A program made the position numbers and the translations under genes. From an uncultured Bacilli bacterium (GTDB lineage: Bacteria; Bacillota_I; Bacilli_A; RF39; UBA660), in assembly GCA_947589375.1 (NCBI GenBank), contig CANQAO010000013.1:1-15471 (forward strand): DNA of 15,471 bases. The letters run 5' to 3'. The notes under the pieces were generated by a model. The model was not told the DNA's origin and did not search any database. It saw nothing but the letters and a program-made list of their open reading frames with translations. Shown here in pieces: positions 1 to 7,272 of the stretch; positions within the stretch are counted from its first letter, which is position 1; each line of letters begins with the position of its first letter.

Positions 1-149
1 TTAGTTATTCTTATATCCCAATTTCTAGCCATACTAGCGGTTCCATCTATATTAAGGACACTAGTATATGCCGCATAACCAGCTATCATAAGCATAACTA
101 CTACACATAAACCTACTATCATAAAATTTCTTTTAGTCTTTTGAGTCAT
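1..149 (-). CDS. Membrane-anchored surface-type protein, N-terminus only (partial)
   Basis: The gene runs off the left edge; only its first 49 codons are visible. It starts MTQKTKRNF, followed by one hydrophobic segment at about residues 10-30, then residues 31-49 containing LNIDGTASM and NWDIRIT. A short basic N-terminus, one membrane helix and a small-residue/Thr-rich exterior is a layout I recall from secreted or cell-surface proteins of AT-rich gut Bacillota, but I cannot assign a family. The start is supported by GGAG about 6 bases upstream of the ATG, and a good promoter lies about 60 bases further up. It is separated from tmk by a terminator, so it is an independent transcription unit. 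It could be a signal peptide or a permanent anchor. Confidence 0.7.
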   Translation of the reverse strand, partial: MTQKTKRNFMIVGLCVVVMLMIAGYAAYTSVLNIDGTASMARNWDIRIT

Positions 150-208
150 ATTTTTACTCCTTTATTTTTGTGTAACAGCACTATTTTCTATATTTTTTTC
201 CTATTTTA

Positions 209-237
209 AGTATATCGCAATTACCATCAAAAGTAAA
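209..237 (-). promoter_or_regulatory. SigmaA-type promoter of the left-edge surface protein gene
   Basis: On the minus strand TTTACT (232-237) and TATACT (209-214) are separated by exactly 17 bases. The expected start near 202 leaves a leader of about 50 bases before the ATG at 149. The spacer contains GATGGTAATTGC, close to the spacer of the thyA promoter. The remaining sequence between this promoter and the tmk terminator holds nothing else I can recognise. Confidence 0.65.
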
Positions 238-295
238 TGTTTTAAATAAAAGTTCATAAGTTTTAATGAAATATATTAAAGGGTAAAAATTGGCA

Positions 296-329
296 TTTTA
301 AAAAGGACAATCAATTTAATTGTCCTTTT
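296..329 (-). terminator. Rho-independent terminator of the thyA-folA-tmk operon
   Basis: A perfect 10-bp stem, AAAAGGACAA (301-310) with TTGTCCTTTT (320-329), has a 9-base loop. Read on the minus strand it ends in a run of five U. The stem uses the last codons of tmk, and the tmk stop codon lies in the loop. Confidence 0.7.
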
Positions 330-991
330 ATATATTCATATATTTCTTTGCCTATTTCTTCGATAGACCTTATACTATTATTAAAAGTGCATTCTATAGT
401 TTTAAAGTCATATCTACTAGCAATTTCCAAGTAAGCATTTTCTGCATGTTTTAAATGATTAATATCCTTTTCATGGGCGTCAGGAACTTCTTTTCTCTTT
501 TGTTTTAACATCGACGTATTTTCCGTAGGCATGTGTAGAAAAAGAGCTATATCGGGTTTTGGCAATTCCATTAAATCAAACTCTAACTTTTCTAACCACG
601 CATACATATCTAGACGTTTTTGCTTATCTTCAATTTTACCACCTTGATGCGCCATATTAGAGTAAATATAACGATCTAAAATCACATTAATTCCATTATC
701 TAACAATTCCGTAATTTGTGCGATATTATATTTACGATCAGCGGTATAATAAAGCGCGGCTACTTTTGGATCGACATTAGTTGCACCTTCTTTAAAATAA
801 CTTGTACCAATATGAGGCTTACCTAAATAAGCACCCCCAATTATTTTACCCGTTGGTGAATCATAAGCTGGGAAACTAAAGTGATCGACTTTAATATTGT
901 CGGCTTGTAATTTTTGAATAAGTAAATTGGTCTGTGTTTCTTTGCCTGAACAATCAGTACCTTCAATGACGATTAATTTTCCTTTATTCAT
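311..991 (-). CDS. tmk: Thymidylate (dTMP) kinase
   Basis: Phosphorylates dTMP to dTDP with ATP in the cytoplasm, the step after thymidylate synthase. The P-loop is at residues 11-17 (GTDCSGK) followed by ETQ. This is a variant of the usual GxDGxGKT/S, and the residue after the Lys is Glu rather than Thr/Ser. FPAYDSPTGK (40-49) and the LDRY motif (about 105-108) fit the thymidylate kinase family. The chosen start gives 226 residues and leaves one base after the folA stop; AAAGGA lies 7 bases upstream of it. A longer start at 1015 exists, but it overlaps folA and has no ribosome site. It is the last gene of thyA-folA-tmk, completing dTTP synthesis from dUMP. Function is confident from motifs and context; the P-loop variant suggests a divergent subfamily. 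Confidence 0.9.
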   Translation of the reverse strand: MNKGKLIVIEGTDCSGKETQTNLLIQKLQADNIKVDHFSFPAYDSPTGKIIGGAYLGKPHIGTSYFKEGATNVDPKVAALYYTADRKYNIAQITELLDNGINVILDRYIYSNMAHQGGKIEDKQKRLDMYAWLEKLEFDLMELPKPDIALFLHMPTENTSMLKQKRKEVPDAHEKDINHLKHAENAYLEIASRYDFKTIECTFNNSIRSIEEIGKEIYEYIKGQLN

Positions 992-992
992 C

Positions 993-1481
993 TTATTTCC
1001 TTTTGTATAAAACATGCTTATATCTAATACCGGTTTTTTCGTCTTGATGCGTTTGCAGTTCTTCTCTTAAATAATCGTCTTTGTTAAAACGTGGAAAATA
1101 AACATCAGCTTCATAGTCTTCAGCTTCAATTTCTGTCAAATATAATTTGTTTGCATATACTAGTAACTCTTCATAAATAGAAGCCCCACCGATATCAAAG
1201 ATCTCTTCCTCACTGTTTTGATAAGCTTTTTTAAAATCACTAATAGTGTGATAGACCTCAACTTCCTCTGGAAATTCTATTCTTTTGCGTGTCAAAATGA
1301 GATGTTTTCTGCCTTCTAAAAGTTTAGGCAATGAATCAAATGTTTTTCGGCCCATGATAATTTTATGACCCCATGTCATGTCTTTAAAAAATTTCATGTC
1401 ATCCTTAAAACGCCAAATCAAATCACCATTTTTCCCTAACTCATCATTTTTACCCACAGCCGCAATAATTGATAATTTCAT
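993..1481 (-). CDS. folA: Dihydrofolate reductase
   Basis: Reduces dihydrofolate to tetrahydrofolate with NADPH, regenerating the cofactor that thymidylate synthase oxidises. At 162 residues it is of normal length. Visible DHFR signatures are the N-terminal strand LSIIAAVGKN, the Met20-loop region ending in W23, the acidic active-site residue in FKDDMKFFK (D27), the NADPH-binding MGRKTFDSLP (43-52), and the IGGASIYEELL glycine pair (97-107). The usual LPW before the active site reads LIW. The start has a strong AGGAGGTG site that overlaps the thyA stop codon, so translation is probably coupled. It lies 11 bases downstream of thyA and immediately before tmk. Confidence 0.96.
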   Translation of the reverse strand: MKLSIIAAVGKNDELGKNGDLIWRFKDDMKFFKDMTWGHKIIMGRKTFDSLPKLLEGRKHLILTRKRIEFPEEVEVYHTISDFKKAYQNSEEEIFDIGGASIYEELLVYANKLYLTEIEAEDYEADVYFPRFNKDDYLREELQTHQDEKTGIRYKHVLYKRK

Positions 1482-1492
1482 TTTTTCACCTC

Positions 1493-2395
1493 CTACCTTG
1501 TAATTGGAAAATTAATTTTTCCATGATGTCTATAGTTTAACACTTTAACATCCTTACATTCCTTTGAATTATCAAAGTCATAAAAATCATTTACATCAGG
1601 ATTAAGCCATAACTCTGGAGCTTCATAATCTTCTAACTCTTCGCCTCTTCTAATTTGTTCCTTAATTCCCTCTATTTGATTAACATAAATATGAGCATCC
1701 TTAATACTCCAGTCTAAGGTTCCGGGTTTTAAACCCACTATCTTAGCTAACATGCAAAGTAAAACTGCATACTGCGTCACATTAAATGGTAAACCTAAAG
1801 GTACATCACAGCTCCGCTGATGAACTAAAGCATTTAACTTCCCATCCGTCACATCCCATTCACTTGACCAAACACAAGAAGGCAAAACAGCCGTATCTAA
1901 ATAATCATCTTGCCATAAACTAATGACTCGTCTTCGATCACTAGGATTATTTTTTAAACTTTCGATTAATTTATCAGTTAACTTAAATTTATTAACAATG
2001 TAGCCATAAGCCGTGCCGATGGTATGGGCATACTCTGGGCCAAAATATTTAGTTACTTGCTCATTTTTAAAACTACCATCTTCTTTTAAAACTCTTTGAT
2101 TAGCTTGCCATAGCCCATTTTCATCAATTTCCCATTCATCCCAAATGTGCACGTTTCTTGCTTGCAGCCATCTAACATCATTACTTTGAGCTTGATAAAT
2201 CCAAAGCATTTCTAAAATAGCTTGCCTAAAGAAAAGTTCTTTAGTCGTTAACACGGGAAATTCCTCTTCAAAATCAAAATGAAAATAATGCGTAGGTACT
2301 TTAATAGCACAAGTGCCCGTACGATTTTGAACAAGGGTTCCTTCTTTTAAAATTTTTCGGCATAGCCCCAAATATTCTTTATCCCATTTAGACAT
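1493..2395 (-). CDS. thyA: Thymidylate synthase (ThyA type)
   Basis: Makes dTMP from dUMP using methylene-tetrahydrofolate; the product dihydrofolate goes to the DHFR encoded next. It has 300 residues, slightly longer than the 264-residue E. coli enzyme. Key sites are RTG at 25-27, the FPVLTTKE segment (46-53), the catalytic Cys174 in PSCVWSSEW, QRSCDVPLGLPFN (193-205) and the DAHIYVNQ stretch. The catalytic Cys is followed by Val-Trp rather than the common His; I recall the same Cys-Val-Trp form in clostridial ThyA proteins, so I read it as a lineage variant, not damage. The ribosome site is AGGGGGAG just upstream of the ATG. First gene of the thyA-folA-tmk operon. Confidence 0.96.
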   Translation of the reverse strand: MSKWDKEYLGLCRKILKEGTLVQNRTGTCAIKVPTHYFHFDFEEEFPVLTTKELFFRQAILEMLWIYQAQSNDVRWLQARNVHIWDEWEIDENGLWQANQRVLKEDGSFKNEQVTKYFGPEYAHTIGTAYGYIVNKFKLTDKLIESLKNNPSDRRRVISLWQDDYLDTAVLPSCVWSSEWDVTDGKLNALVHQRSCDVPLGLPFNVTQYAVLLCMLAKIVGLKPGTLDWSIKDAHIYVNQIEGIKEQIRRGEELEDYEAPELWLNPDVNDFYDFDNSKECKDVKVLNYRHHGKINFPITR

Positions 2396-2423
2396 CTTAC
2401 TCCCCCTGACTATTTACACCTTA

Positions 2424-2452
2424 AGTATAGCAAATTCCATCATTTTAGTAAA
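2424..2452 (-). promoter_or_regulatory. Promoter of the thyA-folA-tmk operon
   Basis: On the minus strand TTTACT (2447-2452) and TATACT (2424-2429) have a 17-base spacer. The -35 box lies inside the last codons of hemW, so the operons are packed without a true gap. Predicted transcription starts near 2417, about 20 bases before the thyA ATG. The spacer carries GATGGAATTTGC, similar to the promoter at 209-237. Confidence 0.7.
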
Positions 2453-3522
2453 TCATTTTCTAAAAAATTCACTAATATTTCATTTGATAAATATAAATAC
2501 TTAGGGTTTATAAAAATATATTCATCGTTTTCTTTTAAAAGACTTTGATTTAATAATTCTTTGACCACTTTTATATCTTGAAGATTTAGGCCGTATTTCT
2601 CTTTAAATATATTTTTATTAATACCTTTTAATTTGCGCAAGCCTAAAATAAATTCATTTTGAATAGTTTCCAGTCTAGTTAATTTATGTCTTTCTTTGTT
2701 AAAAGTTCCATTTAAATATTTCGTTAAATTGTTTTCGTTTTCGTATCTTTCATCATTTAAATAACCTGAAGCGCCTAAACCAAAGCCATAATAATGATCA
2801 TTATTCCAGTAAGTTAAATTATGTTTAGATTCAAAACCTTTTTTGGCATAATTACTAATTTCATAATGAATATAGCCATGTTTTTTTAACGTGTTTTCAA
2901 TGTAATGTTCATTTACCGTACTATCATCTAAAAGTTTATAACCATTAATATATAATTTAGTATGCTTCTCCAAAATTAAACTATAGGCTGAAATATGCGG
3001 AATATCTAAAGCAAGCAGTTTTTGAATATCATTTTTTAAAATGTCTAAATTTTCTTCATTAAACCCATACATTAAATCGATATTAATATTTTTAAAATAT
3101 TTTTTTACTAAAAGAAGATTATTGATATTTATTTTTTTACGGCCTAATAAGGTTAAAATTTTATCATCAAACGACTGCACACCAATACTTAAACGATTTA
3201 TTTTATCTTTTAAAAATTCACATTTTTCGAAAGTTAAATCCTCGGGATTAGCTTCCAAAGTAATTTCCGCCTCTTTATTTAAATTAAATATTTTTAAAAT
3301 TTGAAATAATTTGTCTAATTCTTCCAAGGTAAGGGTACTTGGCGTTCCGCCACCAATATAAAGGGTATCAATGATCTCACCATGATAATTTTCTTCTATT
3401 TCAATTTTTAAGGCTTTTAAATAATCATCGATCCAGTTTTTATTTTTGATGACTTTTGCAAAATCACAATAAGTACAAATCGAAGCACAAAAAGGAATAT
3501 GGATATATACAGCTTTGACCAT
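2440..3522 (-). CDS. hemW: HemW-type radical SAM protein (heme chaperone family)
   Basis: A radical SAM protein of the HemN/HemW group. The 4Fe-4S motif is C12-x3-C16-x2-C19 in IHIPFCASICTYCDF, followed by the SAM-binding GGGTPS (57-62) and the SIGVQSFDD segment. The C-terminal half has the HemW-like features YEISNYAKKG and a H-N-L-x-YW stretch. At 360 residues it is shorter than true oxygen-independent coproporphyrinogen oxidase, which favours HemW, a heme-handling protein rather than the oxidase. Its start overlaps the lepA stop by one base (TAATG) with GAGGA just ahead, so it is coupled to lepA. The lepA-hemW order matches Bacillus subtilis. No heme-synthesis gene is visible in the window, so what it serves here is unknown. 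Confidence 0.88.
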   Translation of the reverse strand: MVKAVYIHIPFCASICTYCDFAKVIKNKNWIDDYLKALKIEIEENYHGEIIDTLYIGGGTPSTLTLEELDKLFQILKIFNLNKEAEITLEANPEDLTFEKCEFLKDKINRLSIGVQSFDDKILTLLGRKKININNLLLVKKYFKNINIDLMYGFNEENLDILKNDIQKLLALDIPHISAYSLILEKHTKLYINGYKLLDDSTVNEHYIENTLKKHGYIHYEISNYAKKGFESKHNLTYWNNDHYYGFGLGASGYLNDERYENENNLTKYLNGTFNKERHKLTRLETIQNEFILGLRKLKGINKNIFKEKYGLNLQDIKVVKELLNQSLLKENDEYIFINPKYLYLSNEILVNFLENDLLK

Positions 3523-5309
3523 TATTCCTCTTCCATACTTAAAACCGCTAAGAAAGCTTCACTGGGAACTTCAACTCTACCAATCATCTTCATTTTCTTC
3601 TTACCTTCTTTTTGCTTTTCTAATAATTTTCTTTTTCTAGAAACATCACCACCATAACATTTCGCTAAAACGTTTTTACGCATAGCTTTAATATCAGCTC
3701 TGGCAATAGCTTTAGACCCAATCACAGCTTGAATCGGAACTTCAAACATCTGTCTTGGAATTTGTTTGCGTAGTGCTTCGACAATGGCTTTACCTCTTTT
3801 ATAAGCAAAGTCTTTATGGACAATAATACTTAAAGCATCGACGATTTCACCATTTAATAAAATATCCATTTTGACTAAATTACTATCTTTATAACCAATT
3901 AAATCATAATCCAAAGAGGCATAGCCTCTAGTGACACCTTTTAATTTATCAAAAAAGTCATAGACAATTTCGGAAAGCGGAATTTCATAGTGGATATTAA
4001 CTCGTGTTTTATCTAAATAATCCATATTAACATAACTGCCTCGTTTATTTTGGCATAACTCCATCACCGGTCCAATATAATCATTAGGAACTAAAATATT
4101 AGTTTTAATATAAGGTTCTTCGATTTTTAAAATATTTTGTCTTTCAGGCATTTTTACTGGATTATCAACATCGATAATAGTTTTATCGGTTTTGGTCACT
4201 TTATAAATTACTGATGGACTGGTAGCAATTAATTCAATACCAAATTCTCGCCTAATACGTTCTAAGGTAATATCCATGTGAAGTAAACCCAAGAAACCTG
4301 TTCTAAAACCAAAGCCTAAAGCTTTTGAGGTTTCTGGTTCAAAGTCTAAAGCGGCATCATTTAATTTTAATTTATCTAAAGCCTCTCTTAAATCGGGATA
4401 TTTACTAGACTCTAAAGGATATAGACCACAAAAAACCATTGGTTTCATTGGTTTATAACCAGGTAGGCTTTTTTCAGCAGGATTACTTTCTAAAGTAATG
4501 GTATCTCCGACTTTAATATCACGAACACTTTTGATACTACCGCTTATGTAACCAACTTCACCCGCTTCTAAAACATCTTTTAACTTTTCTTTGGGCGTAT
4601 ATACACCCAGTTCTATGGCTTCATGCACTGCTCCAGTGGCCATCATTTTTATTTTATCTTTAACTTTAAGTTTACCACTTACAATTCGCACTAACGTAAT
4701 GACCCCTTTATAGGGATCAAAATGACTATCGAAAACTAAAGCTTTTAATTTATCGTGAACATTTCCTTTAGGAGCTGGCACTCTTTGAATAATCGCTTCA
4801 ACTAATTCTTTAATGCCTTCGCCCGTTTTGGCACTAGTTAAAATAATTTCCTCTTCAGTAAATCCAAAAGTATCGATTAATTCCTTTTTGACTTTCGGTA
4901 CATCCGCATTGGGCAAATCTATTTTATTAATAACGGGTATAATAGCTAAATCATTTTCCAAAGCAAGATAAACATTAGCAAGTGTTTGGGCTTCTATTCC
5001 TTGCGCCGCATCCACGACTAAAATAGCTCCTTCACAGGCCGCTAAACTGCGTGACACTTCATATGAAAAATCCACGTGCCCTGGCGTGTCGATAAGATGT
5101 AAGGTATATTTTCCATATTGTAGTTGCACAGCATTTAATTTAATCGTAATACCTCTTTCTCTTTCCAAATCCATATTATCTAAAAGTTGACTTTGCATTT
5201 CTCTTTCAGAAATAGCTCCGGTTAACTCTAAAATCCGATCAGCAATGGTACTTTTGCCATGATCAATATGGGCAATTATAGAAAAATTTCTAATGTTTTC
5301 TTGTTCCAT
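3522..5309 (-). CDS. lepA: Translation elongation factor 4 (LepA), ribosome-bound GTPase
   Basis: A ribosome-associated translational GTPase, linked in other bacteria to back-translocation and ribosome assembly. All G motifs are present: AHIDHGKST (13-21), RGITI (52-56), DTPGH (74-78), NKID (128-131) and SAKTG. The LepA-specific C-terminus is complete (YGGDVSRKRKLLEKQKEGKKKMK) and the length of 595 residues is normal. There is no ribosome site directly ahead of the ATG: the nearest purine-rich motif (AGAGGTG) lies over 30 bases upstream, and a group II intron ends about 7 bases before the start. The GTPase is intact; how it is translated is the odd point. hemW follows with a one-base overlap. 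Confidence 0.97.
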   Translation of the reverse strand: MEQENIRNFSIIAHIDHGKSTIADRILELTGAISEREMQSQLLDNMDLERERGITIKLNAVQLQYGKYTLHLIDTPGHVDFSYEVSRSLAACEGAILVVDAAQGIEAQTLANVYLALENDLAIIPVINKIDLPNADVPKVKKELIDTFGFTEEEIILTSAKTGEGIKELVEAIIQRVPAPKGNVHDKLKALVFDSHFDPYKGVITLVRIVSGKLKVKDKIKMMATGAVHEAIELGVYTPKEKLKDVLEAGEVGYISGSIKSVRDIKVGDTITLESNPAEKSLPGYKPMKPMVFCGLYPLESSKYPDLREALDKLKLNDAALDFEPETSKALGFGFRTGFLGLLHMDITLERIRREFGIELIATSPSVIYKVTKTDKTIIDVDNPVKMPERQNILKIEEPYIKTNILVPNDYIGPVMELCQNKRGSYVNMDYLDKTRVNIHYEIPLSEIVYDFFDKLKGVTRGYASLDYDLIGYKDSNLVKMDILLNGEIVDALSIIVHKDFAYKRGKAIVEALRKQIPRQMFEVPIQAVIGSKAIARADIKAMRKNVLAKCYGGDVSRKRKLLEKQKEGKKKMKMIGRVEVPSEAFLAVLSMEEE

Positions 5310-5389
5310 TTGTTTTGTCGAGTAGACAGGTCTCGACTACACCTCTCTTTCTTTCCTTAAGTGAAAGGCTTGTCTCACTGCCCCTCACA

Positions 5390-5422
5390 GAACCGCACGT
5401 GACCTATTTAGGCATACGGCTC
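5390..5422 (-). ncRNA. Group II intron domain V (catalytic hairpin)
   Basis: On the minus strand the segment opens GAGCCGTATGCC and closes GGTCACGTGCGGTTC around an AAAT-type loop. It has the AGC triad near the base of the stem and the two-base bulge region typical of domain V. The hairpin looks intact, which implies the ribozyme core may still work in spite of the damaged protein gene. Confidence 0.88.
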
Positions 5423-5434
5423 TTCGAATAATCT

Positions 5435-6280
5435 TTAAATATTCCATCCCCATATATCTTTATATATTTTGGGTTTGACTATGGGTACTCTTTCTAGTAT
5501 TTTATTAAATGTCTTTAATGTTATTCTCCTTTGACTTCTCCTAAACATGTTATTTCTAAATATGTATATTGTATGGTTGTATATTTTGTATAGTTCGTCT
5601 ATCATTCCATTAATTCCATAGTATGCATATATCCCTACTAATTTCTTATTTAGCTGTTTTATTATTTCTAAGAAACTCGTAGTGTTTCGTTGCTCCTTAA
5701 TCCATTTTGATATGCTTTGAAACTTCTGTTTTCTCTTCTTCTTTGCTATCTTATGCCCTACTATGTATTTACCCGTTCTTGTTGTTCCATTGTAATGTGT
5801 AAAACCTAGAAAATCAAAAGTCTCTTTTGTTCCTTTAAATCTACCAAATGGTATTATCTTGGTTTTGTCTTGTTCCATTTCAAGACCAAACTTTGCTAAT
5901 CTGTTTATCAATGCTTGGTATACTACTTTGGCTTCATTTTCATATTGAAACATTATGATGAAATCGTCCGCATACCTCACAAGGTATGCTTCTCCTTTTA
6001 GTTTGGGTTTTATTCTTTTCTCAAAATACAAGTCTAATACATAGTGTAGGTACACATTTGCCAGTATTGGCGATATTAGTCCGCCTTGTGGAGTTCCTTT
6101 TGTGGTTTTATGATATTTCATATCTTCCATATATCCGCTGATTAGAAATCTATTTATGTATCTTAGAAAGACTTTATCTTTTATATCGTGTTCTAGAAAT
6201 TTTAAGAGCCACTTGTGGTCGACATTATCAAAGAAGCCTTTTATATCACAATCTAATATATAGTTTACTTTCTTTGTCAT
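5435..6280 (-). pseudogene. Group II intron reverse transcriptase/maturase, N-terminally truncated
   Basis: The open frame gives 281 residues. It begins at reverse transcriptase motif 3 (DCDIKGFFDNVDH, 10-22), then has the RT4 motif GTPQGGLISP (62-71), the catalytic YADD (103-106), the thumb/maturase X region with LNKKLVGIYAYYGIN, and a basic C-terminus. No HNH endonuclease domain follows. RT0 to RT2, normally well over 100 residues, are absent. Homology can be read a little upstream of the ATG (GAIREINQTI) until an in-frame TAG at 6323-6325, where the sequence changes into intron RNA that normally precedes the gene. That pattern points to an internal deletion rather than a late start. Without the RNA-binding N-terminus it is unlikely to splice or mobilise its own intron. 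Confidence 0.85.
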
Positions 6281-6778
6281 TATGGTTTGATTGATTTCTC
6301 TAATCGCTCCATAGACATTACTCTATTTCTTCACTACTATGAACTAATCCGACTACTTATATGCCTTTTGAGTATCTTGGGTTAACCATGTCCTTGTATA
6401 CTCATTACCTCTTACTAACCAGTGTATTAAACCTTATAGACTTAGGAGCATATAAGTCCTCCCAGGTATGCATGTGATAACTATGTAAAACTCGCCATGC
6501 TCGATAGACCCCGACGGATTTCTCATAATATCTCGCTTATCGATATTACCGATGTTGCATGCTGACTAGGTGACGCCATCTGCATCCGCTTATTTATTTT
6601 TAACGAGGCTCAATCACTTCACGCTTTCGCATTACGGCTCGAATTCTTGCTTGTCTACGCTTAAACCTTATCTCACGACTTCGGCTCCAAGACTAGCTAA
6701 TGGCTCTTTGCTAGAGATTACCATGTCGGCTTCCTACCGACTATATCACATGCACCGAACTGGTGCACCACCATTATC

Positions 6779-6787
6779 ATTATAACA
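6779..6787 (-). promoter_or_regulatory. Extended -10 promoter, probably of lepA-hemW
   Basis: TGTTATAAT on the minus strand is a perfect TG-N-TATAAT extended -10 element. It lies just below the prepilin terminator; the -35 region is only T-rich. The predicted start, about 7 bases downstream near 6772, is within a few bases of the intron's 5' end. The intron therefore sits in the leader of the lepA-hemW transcript. Confidence 0.55.
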
Positions 6788-6795
6788 AAAAAGAG

Positions 6796-6822
6796 CAGAA
6801 AAAAACAGCTATTTAGCTGTTT
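6796..6822 (-). terminator. Terminator of the two-gene pilin-like operon
   Basis: An 8-bp stem, AAACAGCT (6803-6810) with AGCTGTTT (6815-6822), has a four-base loop and continues into a run of T on the minus strand. It overlaps the stop codon and last codons of the upstream-lying pilin-like gene. Confidence 0.8.
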
Positions 6823-7243
6823 CTGGTTTTCTAATACATTTCATGGTAGATTTTTTCTCCATATTACAAATAACATCACCATACACGATATTATATGCAC
6901 TTACTACGGCATTTTCATCAATGGTAATACTGCCACTACTAGGTAATTTTTCCATACTGCCCATAAATTGATTACGTTCAATTACTTTAGCATTTTCATA
7001 TAAGTTATATGTTCCATTTTTATTAAATTCTACAGTAAAAGGGAAACCAACTTCTCTAGTCATACTAAGTTTACTATACATGACATTAATTTCTTCAGCT
7101 AAATTAGTAGCTTTCGTGGTTGTACTAGAAATTCTAACTTCATAAATAATTTTTTCAACAATAGGCGCAAGAAAAATAGCAATAATACCAATCAAAACAA
7201 TAACAATGACATTTTCCCAAATTGTTCTGCCGCTATTCCCCAT
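6809..7243 (-). CDS. Divergent type IV pilin-like protein
   Basis: 144 residues. The N-terminus is SGRTIWENVIVIV, leading into a membrane helix to about residue 29 and a small extracellular domain with two Cys (in DVICNMEKKSTMKC). Aligned to a class III (prepilin) signal, G5 is the cleavage Gly and E10 takes the conserved Glu+5 position, but the +1 residue is Arg instead of Phe/Met. It may be a minor pseudopilin or a protein that keeps only the membrane-assembly features. It follows the canonical prepilin gene by 29 bases with an AAAGGAAAG ribosome site, so both are in one operon. No prepilin peptidase or assembly ATPase lies in the window. Pilin-likeness is inference from the N-terminus and neighbour; the outer domain is not recognised. 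Confidence 0.7.
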   Translation of the reverse strand: MGNSGRTIWENVIVIVLIGIIAIFLAPIVEKIIYEVRISSTTTKATNLAEEINVMYSKLSMTREVGFPFTVEFNKNGTYNLYENAKVIERNQFMGSMEKLPSSGSITIDENAVVSAYNIVYGDVICNMEKKSTMKCIRKPETAK

Positions 7244-7272
7244 ATTTATTCTACTTTCCTTATTTTAATGAC

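Larger units (their letters stand above)
5317..6768 (-). mobile_element. Group II intron with an internally deleted maturase gene
   Basis: A self-splicing retroelement, about 1.45 kb, read on the minus strand. The probable 5' end is GTGCACC (6768-6762), opening a TGCACC/GGTGCA hairpin. Further structured, GC-richer sequence (domain I-III) fills 6320-6760, including stretches like GTAATGTCTATGGAGCG that precede the protein gene in related introns. The protein gene occupies 5435-6280 (domain IV), a textbook domain V lies at 5390-5422, and the 3' end is probably CTACTCGAC ending at 5317. Boundaries are uncertain by several bases, especially the 3' end, because the stretch after domain V (73 bases) is longer than usual. 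Base composition and the lack of coding use in 6281-6768 contrast with the flanks. A full-length intron of this kind would be several hundred bases longer, so a piece of domain IV is missing. Confidence 0.85.

Noticed and set aside
1871..1877. Loss of the thymidylate synthase active site (Cys followed by Val-Trp instead of His)
   Set aside because: The nucleophilic Cys and all other ThyA motifs are present, and I recall this Cys-Val-Trp form in clostridial ThyA, so it is a lineage variant rather than a defect.
3041..3304. Plus-strand frame inside hemW
   Set aside because: Antisense shadow of a clear hemW gene; Lys/Phe/Leu-rich composition follows from AT-rich complement.
6570..6785. Plus-strand frame of 71 codons opposite the intron 5' region
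   Set aside because: It lies entirely over group II intron RNA structure on the other strand, has no ribosome site and shows no protein-like features.
6769..6822. Class IIC intron inserted straight behind a transcription terminator
   Set aside because: The prepilin terminator is near, but about 30 bases and a promoter element separate its stem from the intron 5' end. Class IIC introns usually insert right at the terminator stem/T-run, so I do not assign that class.
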